Shown here: in pieces, positions 19,480 to 28,169 of the stretch
Position numbering within the stretch: position 1 is the first letter of the stretch
Layout of the letters: each line of letters begins with the position of its first letter
From: CAVPGP01 sp963704025
GTDB taxonomy: Bacteria > Actinomycetota > Thermoleophilia > Gaiellales > Gaiellaceae
Direction of reading: 5' to 3'
NCBI GenBank assembly: GCA_963704025.1
Contig: CAVPGP010000003.1
Location: 62,001 to 126,000 of the forward strand
Length of the DNA stretch: 64,000 nt
Program-made: the position numbers and the translations under genes
Notes under the pieces: generated by a model
What the model saw: the letters and a program-made list of their open reading frames with translations, nothing else
Databases searched by the model: none
Told to the model about the DNA's origin: nothing

Positions 19480-20490
19480 TTAGCGCGTGCCCTGCTGGGC
19501 GAGCTTGGCGACCTGCGCCGCGTTCGCCTTGTTGACGATTCCCGGCCCCGTCAGGACCGGCTCGCCGTTCCCCACGGTGTTCAGGTTGGTCACCCAGAGC
19601 ACGGAGAAAACGATCGGCAGGTACCCCTGGAGGTACTGCTGCTGGTCGATCGCGAACATCATCTTCCCGGCGAGGATCTGCTTGATCGAGGCTCCCACGT
19701 CGAACGTCCCGACCTTCGTGCCGCTCGGGACGACGTCCAGGCACGGGATGGTCACGTCCGGGTCGAGGCCGAGGAAGCTGTCCAGCTTCTTGTCGGCGTT
19801 GAACGCTGCCTTGACCTTCGCCTTCGTGCCGGGAATGTCCGACTTCGCGTTCGGGATCGTCAGCGTCTTGACGGCGGAGCTGCCGAGGATCTTCTTGACG
19901 CCCGCCGCGCGCTGGGTGAGGCCGGAGTTGCTCGCCTCGTGGATCACGATCAGGACCTTCTTCGAGCCGGCCTGCTTGAACTGCTTGCCCGCTCCCTGGC
20001 CGGCGACGTCCTCGGTCTGGCCCACGTGGACCATGTAGGCCGGGAGCGAGTCGAACGCGCCGAGACCCGAGTTCACGGTGATGATCCGGATTCCCCTGCG
20101 CGAGGCCCTGGTGAGCGGATCCTTGAGCGCGCTCGCGTCCGGAACGGAGGTCGCGATCACCTTTGCCCCTGCGGCGATTGCGGCGTTGATCCCGGCGACC
20201 TGCTTGGCGACGTCGTTGTTGGCGTAGACCTGCTGTGCGGTGATGCCGCGGCTGCCGAGATCCTTCACCGCCTGGTCGACGCCCCTCTTGAAGACCGACC
20301 AGAACGACCCGGTGTCGCCGTGCGTGACCACGGCCACCCTGATCGGGCCGGCCTTCGTGGCTGCGAGCGCGGCGGCGGGCGACCCGAGCGCGGTCAGCCC
20401 GGCGGCGGTGAGGCCGCCCTTGATCAGGAGTCCGCGTCGCGAGATCTGCGACTCGTCGAGCTCTCCCACGTCCAGCTGTTCGATGTCCAT
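19480..20490 (-). CDS. Periplasmic sugar-binding protein (Peripla_BP_4), Tat-type signal
   Basis: A 336-residue ribose/inositol-type binding protein. The N terminus has a Tat-like signal, SRRGLLIKGGLTAAGLTALG followed by an AAALAA cleavage region, implying export in folded form. The mature protein has IRVAVVTHGDTGSFWSVFKRG, a PDASALKDPL hinge region and VPSGTKVGTFDVG, as in sugar-binding proteins of the RbsB/IbpA type. It is followed by the matching permease and ATPase genes and preceded by iolG, so myo-inositol or a related cyclitol is the likely ligand. The ATG at 20490 is supported by the position of the signal peptide. Confidence 0.88.
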   Translation of the reverse strand: MDIEQLDVGELDESQISRRGLLIKGGLTAAGLTALGSPAAALAATKAGPIRVAVVTHGDTGSFWSVFKRGVDQAVKDLGSRGITAQQVYANNDVAKQVAGINAAIAAGAKVIATSVPDASALKDPLTRASRRGIRIITVNSGLGAFDSLPAYMVHVGQTEDVAGQGAGKQFKQAGSKKVLIVIHEASNSGLTQRAAGVKKILGSSAVKTLTIPNAKSDIPGTKAKVKAAFNADKKLDSFLGLDPDVTIPCLDVVPSGTKVGTFDVGASIKQILAGKMMFAIDQQQYLQGYLPIVFSVLWVTNLNTVGNGEPVLTGPGIVNKANAAQVAKLAQQGTR

Positions 20491-20536
20491 CTTGTGCGTC
20501 TCCTTTGTCGGATCCGTCGGCGGTTCCTACGATCTT

Positions 20537-21577
20537 CTACCGAGAGGGGGCCTCTGCGCTAGTCACCTCCTCGATCGAGACCGGGCGCCGCTCGCTGCGC
20601 GAGCGGTCGGCGGCGAGGGCGACGAGCAGTGCGGCGCGTGCCTCGTCCAGTGTGCACGGGCTCGGACCGCCGTCGCGGACGGCTGCTACGAACGCCGCGA
20701 GCTCTGCCCGATAGGCGGGCTCGAAGCGCTCCATGAAGTTCCGGTAGGCGGGGCCGGCCGGCTCCGCGGCTGCGGGTTCGAGCGAGTGGAACGGGCTGCG
20801 CTCGTCGACCCCGGCGACGATGCTGTCCCGCGTGCCCAAGAGCTCCAGCCGGACGTCGTAGCCGAGCGGGTCGTGCCGCGTGCCCGAGACGATCACCAGC
20901 CCTCCGCCCTCGAGCCGGAGCACCGCGACCGCGGCGTCGACGTCGTCATGGCGTTCGAACCAGTCCGTCTCGCGGACGGCACCGTCGGCGTAGACCTCGA
21001 CGACCTCCTCGCCGGTGACGTAGCGGACCGCGTCGAAGTCGTGGATGTGCAGGTCGCGGAAGATGCCCCCCGAGGTCGCGATGTAGTCCTCGGGCGGCGG
21101 CGCCGGATCGTGCGTCGCGGCGCGCGCAACGAGCAGCTTGCCGAGCGAGCCGGCCTCGACTGCGTTCCGCGCAGCGGCATAGCCGGCGTCGAAGCGGCGC
21201 TGGAAGCCGATCTGGACGAGGATGCCCGCGTGGTCGACCGCCTCGAGCACCGCGTCGAGCTGTGGCAGCTCGAGCGCGACCGGCTTCTCGCAGAAGGCAG
21301 GTAGCCCCGCCTCGGCGGCGAACCGGAGCAGGGGAGCGTGCGCGGGCGTGGGCGTTGCGATCGCGATCGCGTCGACTCCGGCCGCGACGAGCGCCTCGGC
21401 GGAGTCCACGACCTGCGCACCGAGCTCGGCAGCCAACTCGTCGGCCCGCGCGACGTCCGCGTCCACGAGCGTGACGGCGGCGACGTGAGGCAGTGCGGCG
21501 AGGGTGCGGGCGTGCAGGGCGCCGATTCGACCGACGCCGATCACTCCAACGTGGAGGCCGTGACCGGGGCGCGTCAT
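20537..21577 (-). CDS. iolG: Inositol 2-dehydrogenase (Gfo/Idh/MocA family)
   Basis: A 346-residue dehydrogenase with Rossmann motif VGVIGVGRIGALHARTLA, the catalytic lysine in FCEKPVALELPQLD, VQIGFQRRFDAGYAAAR and the inositol-dehydrogenase-type IHDFDAVRYVTGEEVVEVYA. It oxidises myo-inositol to 2-keto-myo-inositol, the first step of the pathway completed by iolE, iolD and iolB downstream. It is the first gene of the leftward operon. Its ATG lies 13 bases from a perfect LacI-type operator, with the regulator gene immediately upstream. Assignment as IolG rather than another Gfo/Idh enzyme rests on the QRRFDAGY and HDFDAVR motifs plus the operon. Confidence 0.88.
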   Translation of the reverse strand: MTRPGHGLHVGVIGVGRIGALHARTLAALPHVAAVTLVDADVARADELAAELGAQVVDSAEALVAAGVDAIAIATPTPAHAPLLRFAAEAGLPAFCEKPVALELPQLDAVLEAVDHAGILVQIGFQRRFDAGYAAARNAVEAGSLGKLLVARAATHDPAPPPEDYIATSGGIFRDLHIHDFDAVRYVTGEEVVEVYADGAVRETDWFERHDDVDAAVAVLRLEGGGLVIVSGTRHDPLGYDVRLELLGTRDSIVAGVDERSPFHSLEPAAAEPAGPAYRNFMERFEPAYRAELAAFVAAVRDGGPSPCTLDEARAALLVALAADRSRSERRPVSIEEVTSAEAPSR

Positions 21578-21589
21578 GGAAGCGGTTAC

Positions 21590-21603
21590 TGTAAGCGCTT
21601 ACA
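21590..21603. promoter_or_regulatory. LacI-type operator in front of iolG
   Basis: TGTAAGCGCTTACA is a perfect 14-base palindrome with the central CG-containing core typical of LacI-family sites. It lies 13 bases upstream of iolG and 24 bases after the regulator stop codon. Half-sites (AGCGGTTAC at 21581-21589 and AAGCGCT at 21605-21611) flank it, suggesting cooperative binding. Confidence 0.8.
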
Positions 21604-21626
21604 AAAAGCGCTGTCAAGCGCGGGCG

Positions 21627-22661
21627 TCAAAACGGCGGCGCCGTCGAGGCCCGGATCACGAGCTCGGGCTTGAGCAGGTGGCGCATCCGGCGGACCGGCA
21701 TCCCGTGGGTCAGGTCCATCAGGATCTCCGTCGCCCGCCGCGCGATCTCGGCCGCCGGCTGCCGGATGGTGGTCAGCGGCGGCGACGTGAACGCCGCGAG
21801 GTGGAGGTCGTCGAACCCGACCACGGAGACGTCGCCGGGAACGCGGAGGCCGTTGCCGGCGATCGCGTTGACGGCGCCGATCGCCGAGAGGTCGTTGCCG
21901 GCGAAGACGGCCGTGAACGGGACGCCCGAGTCGAGCAGCCCTCGCGTCGCCTCGTAGCCGCCCTCCTCGGTGAACTCCCCGTCGGCCAAGAGCCGTGGGT
22001 CGGCGTCGACGCCGGCCGCGGCGAGCGCGTCGCGGTAGCCGGCGATCCGCTCCTCGCTGATCCCGAGCGCCTGCGCGCCGGTGACGTGGGCGATCCGCGT
22101 GTGCCCGAGCTCGAGCAGGTGCTCCGTCGCGAGCCTTCCGCCGAGCCGGTTGTCGACCTGGACGAGCGGGATCGAGCTCGAGTCGATGTCCCGGTCGAGG
22201 CAGACGATGGGGAAGCCGTCCCGGACGAAGCGTGCGATGCGGTCGGGCGGGAGCACGAGGCCGTCGACGAGCGCCCCGTCGACCCGCTTCGCGCGCAGCA
22301 GGGTGAGGTACTCCTCCTCGCGCTGCGGGTCTCCCTCGGTGGTGCAGAGGAGCATCATGTGGCCGCGGCTGAGCGCCGACTCCTGGATTCCCCGGACGAG
22401 CTCGGCATAGAAGGGGTTGGTGATGTCGGGCAAGAGCAGCGCGATCGTCTGCGTCGTGTTCGTGACGAGGCTGCGCGCGATCGGGTTCGGCGAGTAGCCG
22501 AGCTGGTCGACCGCGGCGGCGATTGCCTTGCGCGTCGCCGGCGCGATCTGCCCGGTGCCGTTGAGCGCACGGGAGACGGTCGCGGTCGAGACACCCGCCA
22601 GCCGCGCGACGTCGTAGATCGTCGGCCGCGCGCGCGCCGAGCCGGCGGCTTCGTCGCTCAT
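21627..22661 (-). CDS. LacI-family transcriptional regulator of the inositol operon
   Basis: A 344-residue repressor. The helix-turn-helix is TIYDVARLAGVSTATVSRAL with the hinge helix SPNPIARSL, followed by the two-lobed effector domain (IALLLPDITNPFYAELVRG, VFAGNDLSAIGAVNAI, VSVVGFDDLHLAAF, PPLTTIRQP). It is intact, unlike the other two LacI genes in the window. It lies directly upstream of iolG on the same strand, with a perfect palindromic operator between them and two further sites in front of its own start, which suggests it represses both itself and the inositol operon. The inducer is probably inositol or a pathway intermediate (inference). Confidence 0.9.
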   Translation of the reverse strand: MSDEAAGSARARPTIYDVARLAGVSTATVSRALNGTGQIAPATRKAIAAAVDQLGYSPNPIARSLVTNTTQTIALLLPDITNPFYAELVRGIQESALSRGHMMLLCTTEGDPQREEEYLTLLRAKRVDGALVDGLVLPPDRIARFVRDGFPIVCLDRDIDSSSIPLVQVDNRLGGRLATEHLLELGHTRIAHVTGAQALGISEERIAGYRDALAAAGVDADPRLLADGEFTEEGGYEATRGLLDSGVPFTAVFAGNDLSAIGAVNAIAGNGLRVPGDVSVVGFDDLHLAAFTSPPLTTIRQPAAEIARRATEILMDLTHGMPVRRMRHLLKPELVIRASTAPPF

Positions 22662-22678
22662 GGTCGAAGCGTAACGCT

Positions 22679-22705
22679 GGAAACCGATTGCGGAAACCGC
22701 TTTCG
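22679..22705. promoter_or_regulatory. Two direct LacI-type half-palindromic sites upstream of the regulator
   Basis: GGAAACCGATTGCG (22679-22692) and GGAAACCGCTTTCG (22692-22705) are 13 bases apart and share GGAAACCGNTT around a CG core, as in LacI-family operators. They sit 18 bases before the regulator ATG, consistent with autoregulation. Confidence 0.6.
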
Positions 22706-22718
22706 GCGCCGCCGTCCC

Positions 22719-23891
22719 CTACGGGCGCTCGAAGATCGCCGCCTGGCCCTGGCCGACGCCGACGCACATGGTGGCCGCCCCGTAGCGGCCGTCGCGGCGG
22801 CGGAGCTCGTGGAGGAGCGTGACGACGAGGCGTGCCCCGCTCATTCCCAGCGGGTGGCCGATCGCGATCGCGCCGCCGTTGACGTTCACGCGCTCCTCGT
22901 CGAGCCCCAGCTCGCGGACGACGGCGAGGCTCTGCGAGGCGAATGCCTCGTTCAGCTCGACGAGGTCGAGGTCGGCCGCCGCGATCCGCGCCCGGCCGAG
23001 CGCCTTTCGCATCGCGGGAATGGGGCCGACGCCCATCACGCGAGGGTCGACTCCCGCGCTTGCGGAGGCGACGAACGTCGCGAGCGGCGCGAGGCCCAGC
23101 CCGCAGGCCCGCTCCTCCGAGGCGACGACGAGCGCCGCGGCGCCGTCGTTCACCCCGCTCGAGTTGCCCGCGGTGACGGTTCCGTCCCGGCGGAAGGCAG
23201 GCCGCAGTGCACCGAGCTTCTCGAGCGTCGTCTCCGGCCGTGGATGCTCGTCGCGGACGACGTCACCGACGGGCACGAGCTCGTCGTCGAAGCGGCCCCC
23301 CTCCGCCGCCGCAGCCCAGCGCTGCTGCGAGCGAAGCGCGAAGGCGTCCTGGTCGGCACGCGAGACGGACCAGCGCTCGGCGACGTTCTCGCCGGTCTCG
23401 CCCATGCTCTCGAGCGGGAAGAGCTCCTCCAGGCGCGGGTTCGGGAAGCGCCAGCCGAGCGTCGTGTCCCAGACCGTCCGGTTGCCGCGCGGGAAGGCCG
23501 TCTCGGGCTTGCCCAGCACGAGCGGGGCGCGGCTCATCGACTCGACGCCGCCGGCGACGAAGAGGTCGCCGTCGCCCGCGATCACGGCGTGGCAGGCGCC
23601 GACGACCGCGGAAAGACCCGACGCGCAAAGCCGGTTCACGGTCACGCCGCCAACCGACTCGGGGAGCCCCGCCAGGAGCGCCGCCATCCTCGCGACGTTG
23701 CGGTTGTCCTCGCCTGCCTGGTTCGCGCAGCCGAGCCACACGTCCTCGATCTCGGCGGGCTCGACGCCGGCACGCCGGACCGCCTCGGCGACGACGAGTG
23801 CGGCGAGGTCGTCCGGCCGCTCCCCCGCGAGGGAGCCGCCGTAGCGGCCGACCGGCGTGCGCACGCCCGAGAGGATGACGGCGCGGCTCAG
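22719..23891 (-). CDS. Thiolase, beta-ketoadipyl-CoA/acetyl-CoA acyltransferase type
   Basis: A 390-residue thiolase. The acyl-accepting cysteine is in VNRLCASGLSAVVGA, the catalytic histidine in GGAIAIGHPLGMSGAR and the second cysteine in MCVGVGQGQAAIF, with NEAFASQS also present. VNRLCASG and the linked CoA transferase favour a PcaF/PaaJ-like role, cleaving 3-oxoadipyl-CoA to succinyl-CoA and acetyl-CoA. The only start that fits the family N terminus (RAVILSGVRTPVGRYGG) is a CTG at 23891 overlapping the transferase stop as CTGA; otherwise translation would begin at an internal GTG and lose conserved residues. It is the last gene of the leftward module after the aldehyde dehydrogenase and CoA transferase. 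Confidence 0.85.
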   Translation of the reverse strand: MSRAVILSGVRTPVGRYGGSLAGERPDDLAALVVAEAVRRAGVEPAEIEDVWLGCANQAGEDNRNVARMAALLAGLPESVGGVTVNRLCASGLSAVVGACHAVIAGDGDLFVAGGVESMSRAPLVLGKPETAFPRGNRTVWDTTLGWRFPNPRLEELFPLESMGETGENVAERWSVSRADQDAFALRSQQRWAAAAEGGRFDDELVPVGDVVRDEHPRPETTLEKLGALRPAFRRDGTVTAGNSSGVNDGAAALVVASEERACGLGLAPLATFVASASAGVDPRVMGVGPIPAMRKALGRARIAAADLDLVELNEAFASQSLAVVRELGLDEERVNVNGGAIAIGHPLGMSGARLVVTLLHELRRRDGRYGAATMCVGVGQGQAAIFERP

Positions 23892-25465
23892 CGCTGCGCT
23901 CCCTTCGTCTCGAGCGCCCTCAGCGCCGTGAGCTCGCCGGCCGTGGGCGGCCGCGTCTCCGCCACGTCGCCCGCGACGCGCAGCTCCCAGCCGGTGGCGG
24001 CGCGCGCCTCGTCGACCGTGACGCCGGGATGCACCCGCACGAGGGTCAGCTCGCCGTCCCGAGGCTCGAGGATCCCGAGGTCGGTGACGACGAGGCGCAC
24101 GCGCTCGCCGACGCTCGTCCGGAAGTCGAGCACCTCGACGAAGGCACACGGCGTCTGGCGGATGATCACGAACACGTTCTCGACCGAGGTCGCGATCTCC
24201 GGCGCACCGCCCCCACCCGGGAGGCGCACCCTCGGCTTGGCGTAGTCGCCGATCACCGTGCTGTTGAGGTTGCCGTAGCGGTCGATCTGCGCGGCGCCGA
24301 GGAAGCCGACGTCGATGCGGGCCCCCTGCAGCCAGTACGCGAACATCTCGGGCACGGAGACGACGGCATCGGCGGTCTCGGCCAGCTCGCCGTCGCCGAT
24401 CGAGAGGGGCAGCCGCCTCGGCTTCGAGCCGATGGTCCCGCTCTCGTAGACCAGGACGCAGTCCGGCGCATGCGTCCGCCGAGCGAGGTTCGCGGCGAGG
24501 CTCGGCAGGCCGATCCCGACGAAGCAGACCGTGTCGTTGCCGAGCCGCCTCGCGGCCTCGACGGCCATCATCTCGTCGGCGGTGTAGCCGCTCACGGGCC
24601 TGCCTCCGGGTGGACGCTCACGCCTCGGCTCCCGCAGGCTCCAGTGATACTCGGTCACGTCCCGCGTCCGGAGCACGTGCTGCTCCATCCAGGAGACGAA
24701 CGCCTCCCGGTCGCGGCTGATCGCGTCCCACGCGACGTAGAACTCGTTGTCGCGGTCGTAGTACCCGTCGGCGTACGAAGGGTGGGCGCCGCCGGGCGCG
24801 AGCGCCACGGCGTCCACCACCCAACCGGGCAGCACGACGGCGCCCGGCCGCGGCTCGAGCTCTTCGACGATCTCCTCCACGGTGACGATCGACCGTGAGG
24901 CGCCGAGCACGACCTCCTTCTGCACGCCCGTGATCCCCCAGAGCTGGACGTTGCCGCGCCGGTCGGCCCGCTGCGCGTGGACGATCCCGACATCCGGCCG
25001 ATGCGCGGGCACGGCGGCGAGCTCCTCGCCCGTGAACGGACAGACGATCGCCCTGACCCGTGTGTGCTCGGCCAGCTCGTTGTCCCGGTAGCCGCGGACG
25101 ACGCCGAACGGGAGGTTCGCCGCTCCGGCCGCGTAGGCAGCGGCCATCCCCGCGTGGGAGTGCTCCTCGAGCTCGAGCGGCGCGGGCCAGTCGTGCTCGA
25201 CCGCGTCGCGCAGCCGTCGCAGCGAGCCGACCCCCGGGTTCCCGGCCCAGGAGAAGACGAGCTTCCGTGCAGCGCCCATCCCGATCAATTGGTCGTAGAC
25301 GATGTCCGGCGTCATCCGGATCAGGGTCAGGTCGCGCTTCCCCTGGCGGATCAGCTCGTGTCCCGCGGCGTGCGGGATCAGGTGCGTGAAGCCCTCGAGC
25401 GCAACGGTCTGCCCGTCCTCCACGAGGTTGCTGACGGCGTCCGCCAGGGAGACGATCTCGGCCAT
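23888..25465 (-). CDS. Fused alpha-beta CoA transferase (3-oxoacid/glutaconate type)
   Basis: A 525-residue protein in which the two subunits of a class I CoA transferase are joined head to tail. Residues 1-265 correspond to the alpha subunit (TVALEGFTHLIPHAAGHELI, then HAQRADRRGNVQLWGITG). A linker around 270-300 follows, and the rest is the beta subunit (VCFVGIGLPSLAANLARRTH, then VLVYESGTIGS with the likely CoA-accepting glutamate, and AAQIDRYGNLNST). Pca- and Gct-type enzymes are usually two polypeptides. It would activate a 3-oxo acid using succinyl-CoA for the downstream thiolase. ATG start 8 bases after the aldehyde dehydrogenase stop; one transcript is likely. Confidence 0.85.
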   Translation of the reverse strand: MAEIVSLADAVSNLVEDGQTVALEGFTHLIPHAAGHELIRQGKRDLTLIRMTPDIVYDQLIGMGAARKLVFSWAGNPGVGSLRRLRDAVEHDWPAPLELEEHSHAGMAAAYAAGAANLPFGVVRGYRDNELAEHTRVRAIVCPFTGEELAAVPAHRPDVGIVHAQRADRRGNVQLWGITGVQKEVVLGASRSIVTVEEIVEELEPRPGAVVLPGWVVDAVALAPGGAHPSYADGYYDRDNEFYVAWDAISRDREAFVSWMEQHVLRTRDVTEYHWSLREPRRERPPGGRPVSGYTADEMMAVEAARRLGNDTVCFVGIGLPSLAANLARRTHAPDCVLVYESGTIGSKPRRLPLSIGDGELAETADAVVSVPEMFAYWLQGARIDVGFLGAAQIDRYGNLNSTVIGDYAKPRVRLPGGGGAPEIATSVENVFVIIRQTPCAFVEVLDFRTSVGERVRLVVTDLGILEPRDGELTLVRVHPGVTVDEARAATGWELRVAGDVAETRPPTAGELTALRALETKGAQR

Positions 25466-25473
25466 TCGTCCGC

Positions 25474-26949
25474 CTAGAACGGGTACGTGTGCGTGCCGCT
25501 CTGGACGGTGATCCAGCGCAGCTCGGTGAACTCGTCCAGGACGGCCTGACCGCCGAAGCGGCCGTACCCGGAGTCCTTGACGCCGCCGAACGGCATCTGC
25601 GGCTCGTCCGCCACCGGTTGGTCGTTGACGTGCACGATCCCCGATTCGAGCAGCTGCGCCAGCGCGAAGCCGCGGTCGGGGTCGGAGGTGATGATCCCCG
25701 CGCTGAGCCCGTAGGACGTCGCGTTCGCGCGGGCCACGGCGTCCTCGGGCCCGTCGACGATCTCGAGCGCGGCGACCGGCCCGAACGTCTCCTTGCGCGC
25801 CAGCTCGGAGTCCTCCGGCACGTCCGCGATCAGGGTCGCCTGGAAGCAGGGGCCGACGGCCTCGCCGCCCGCGAGCACCCGCGCGCCCTTAGCGACGGCC
25901 TCGGCGACGCGATCCTTGACGAGACCGAGTGCCGATTCCGTGATCAGCGGGCCGATGATCGTGTCCGGCTGGCGCGGGTCGCCGGTCTTCAGGCCGGCGG
26001 TCTTCTCCGCCAGGCGCGCGGAGAACTCGTCCGCGATGCCGCGCTCGACGATGATCCGGCGCGCCGACATGCAGATCTGGCCCTGGTGCAGGAACGCGCC
26101 GAACGCGGCCGCGTCGACTGCATAGTCGAGTTCGGCGTCCGCGAGCACGATCAGGGGGTTCTGTCCGCCGAGCTCGAGCACGACCCGCTTCAGCTGCCGG
26201 CCAGCCGCCTCGGCGAGGTGCCGGCCGGTCTCCGTGGAGCCGGTGAAGTTGATCCGGCGGACGGCAGGGTTCTCGACCAGCTCGTCGCCGACCGGCGCCG
26301 CCTCGCCGAGCGCGTGGGTGACGACGTTCAGCACGCCGGCGGGGAGGCCCGCCTCGGTGAAGATCTCGCCCCACAGCAGGCCGCCCGCGATCGGCGAGAG
26401 CTCGGACGGCTTCAGGACGACGGTGTTGCCGAGCGCGAGCGGCGCCGCGATCGAGCGCGCGGAGATGATCAGCGCCGCGTTCCAGGTCGCGATCGCGCCG
26501 ACGACGCCGACCGGCCTCCGGATCCCCAGCGCCAGCCGGCCCGGGCTGTCGGAGGGGATCACCTGCCCGGCCGGCTGGTAGGGAATGGCGGCGCCTTGGC
26601 GGAGCAGGCCGGAGACGAAGTGGAGCTGGAACGCGGCGAAGCCGGAGGTACAGCCCGTCTCGCTTGCCAGCAGCTGCACGACCTCGTCGCCGCGGCGCTC
26701 GAGGATCTCGGCGGCCTTCAGGAAGATCTGCTGGCGCTCCTCCGGCGAGCTCTGCGACCAGGCGGGAAACGCGTCGGCGGCGGCCGACACGGCGCGGGCG
26801 GCGTCCGCGCGGGTGCCTGCCGCGACACGGGCCACGGCCTCGCCGGTGAAGGGATCGAGATCCTCGAACGTCCCACCGCCGTCCGCGTCGACCCACTCCC
26901 CGCCGATGAACTGCCTCGCCTCACGGATCTCGCTCTGGACGCTCGTCAC
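25474..26949 (-). CDS. Aromatic-type aldehyde dehydrogenase (vanillin/benzaldehyde dehydrogenase-like)
   Basis: A 491-residue NAD(P)-dependent aldehyde dehydrogenase. Visible motifs are the N-terminal FIGGEWVDADGG, the cofactor-binding NFTGSTETGRHLAEAA, the catalytic glutamate ELGGQNPLIVL, the catalytic cysteine in HQGQICMSARRIIVE and the C-terminal MPFGGVKDSGYGRFGG. GQICMSARR and GRFGG are characteristic of vanillin and benzaldehyde dehydrogenases rather than of methylmalonate-semialdehyde dehydrogenase (IolA). GTG start. First gene of the leftward set with CoA transferase and thiolase, which suggests oxidation of an aromatic aldehyde linked to a beta-ketoadipate route; the ring-cleavage genes are not in the window. 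Confidence 0.87.
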   Translation of the reverse strand: MTSVQSEIREARQFIGGEWVDADGGGTFEDLDPFTGEAVARVAAGTRADAARAVSAAADAFPAWSQSSPEERQQIFLKAAEILERRGDEVVQLLASETGCTSGFAAFQLHFVSGLLRQGAAIPYQPAGQVIPSDSPGRLALGIRRPVGVVGAIATWNAALIISARSIAAPLALGNTVVLKPSELSPIAGGLLWGEIFTEAGLPAGVLNVVTHALGEAAPVGDELVENPAVRRINFTGSTETGRHLAEAAGRQLKRVVLELGGQNPLIVLADAELDYAVDAAAFGAFLHQGQICMSARRIIVERGIADEFSARLAEKTAGLKTGDPRQPDTIIGPLITESALGLVKDRVAEAVAKGARVLAGGEAVGPCFQATLIADVPEDSELARKETFGPVAALEIVDGPEDAVARANATSYGLSAGIITSDPDRGFALAQLLESGIVHVNDQPVADEPQMPFGGVKDSGYGRFGGQAVLDEFTELRWITVQSGTHTYPF

Positions 26950-27083
26950 GATCCCTCCCCTTTCGCTCCGCCGCCGGCGCGGCGGCCGGTCGTCATCCTA
27001 GAGCCGCGGGCCCGGCCGGGCTGGGGCTGGGGCGGGCTGAAATCGAGTACGAGGTCGTGCGGGCGCGCGATAGGTTCTCTGGC

Positions 27084-28169
27084 ATGCAGACCCGCGCCGA
27101 GCCGCTCGTCGTCACCTGGGCTCCCGGCCGCGTCAACCTGATCGGCGAGCACACGGACTACAGCGGCGGGCTCGTGCTGCCGGCGGCGATCCAGCTCGGC
27201 GTGACGGTGGAGGTGCTTGCGACGGCCGACGAGGTCTTCCTCTCCTCGGCCCGCGCCGGCGGCGCCCCGCCGTTCGCCGCGGACGGCGGTGGGCGGCTCG
27301 CCTCCGGGTGGGCGCGCTACGGGCAGGCGGTCGCCGCGGAGCTCGCCGAGCTGGGCCGGCCGGCCGTCGGGCTCGTCGGCAGCATTCGCTCCGACCTGCC
27401 CGCAGGCGCCGGCCTGTCGTCCTCGGCCGCCCTCGAGGTCGCGATTGCGCTCGCGCTCTGCGCCGTTGCCGAGTTCGAGCTCGAGCCGCTCGAGCTCGCG
27501 CTCGCCTGCCGGCGGGCGGAGGAGCGTGCGGTCGGCGTGCCGTGCGGGATCCTCGACCAGGCCGCCTCCCTGCTGGGCCGCGAGGGCGAGGCGATCCTGC
27601 TCGACTGTGCGACGCTCGAATACCGGCCGGTCCGGATTCCGGACCACGCTGCGCTGCTCGTCGTCGGGTCCGGCGTCGAGCGCAGGCTCGAGGGAACCCG
27701 CTACGCAGAGCGCACGCGTGAGCTGGGCCGCGCGCTGACGGCCGTCGGGGCGACGAGGTCGACGGAGGTCGACCTTGCGGCGCTCTCGGGGCTCGACGAG
27801 GTCTCGGCGCGCCGGCTCCGGCACGTGGTCACCGAGAACGACCGCGTGCGTCAGCTGGCCGCGGCTCTCGAGGCGGACGACCTGCCGGCCGCGGGCCGCC
27901 TCGTCTCGGCGAGCCACGCGAGCCTCCGGGACGACTACGAGGTGTCGATCCCCGAGCTCGACCTGCTCGCCGAGCTCGCCGAGTCGGCCGGCGCGCTCGG
28001 TGCGCGACTGCTCGGCGGCGGCTTCGGGGGCTCGATCCTCGCCCTCGCGGAGAGGGAGAGCGCGGACGAGATCGCGGCGCAGATCGTCACGGAGTACCGC
28101 GCGCGCACAGGCCGGGACAGCGGCGCGCTCGCCGTTCGCCCCTCGACGGGAGCACACGTGCTGCCGTGA
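27084..28169 (+). CDS. galK: Galactokinase
   Basis: A 361-residue GHMP kinase that phosphorylates galactose at C1. The galactokinase signature is GRVNLIGEHTDYSGGLVLP, the ATP loop is LPAGAGLSSSAALEVAIAL and the third motif is LLGGGFGGSILAL. The ATG at 27084 gives the usual N terminus; an upstream GTG at 27057 adds nine residues of no family similarity. It is followed, with GTGA overlap, by an aldo-keto reductase and an epimerase-like SDR, and faces the lacZ-galT-deoR unit 3 kb away. galK here and galT on the other strand supply two Leloir steps. Confidence 0.9.
   Translation: MQTRAEPLVVTWAPGRVNLIGEHTDYSGGLVLPAAIQLGVTVEVLATADEVFLSSARAGGAPPFAADGGGRLASGWARYGQAVAAELAELGRPAVGLVGSIRSDLPAGAGLSSSAALEVAIALALCAVAEFELEPLELALACRRAEERAVGVPCGILDQAASLLGREGEAILLDCATLEYRPVRIPDHAALLVVGSGVERRLEGTRYAERTRELGRALTAVGATRSTEVDLAALSGLDEVSARRLRHVVTENDRVRQLAAALEADDLPAAGRLVSASHASLRDDYEVSIPELDLLAELAESAGALGARLLGGGFGGSILALAERESADEIAAQIVTEYRARTGRDSGALAVRPSTGAHVLP

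Noticed and set aside
22679..22705. Short CRISPR-like or tandem repeat
   Set aside because: Only two 14-base units that match LacI-type operators; no array structure.
25474..26949. Assignment of the aldehyde dehydrogenase as IolA (methylmalonate-semialdehyde dehydrogenase) completing the inositol pathway
   Set aside because: The GQICMSARR and GYGRFGG motifs and the CoA transferase/thiolase neighbours fit aromatic aldehyde dehydrogenases better.
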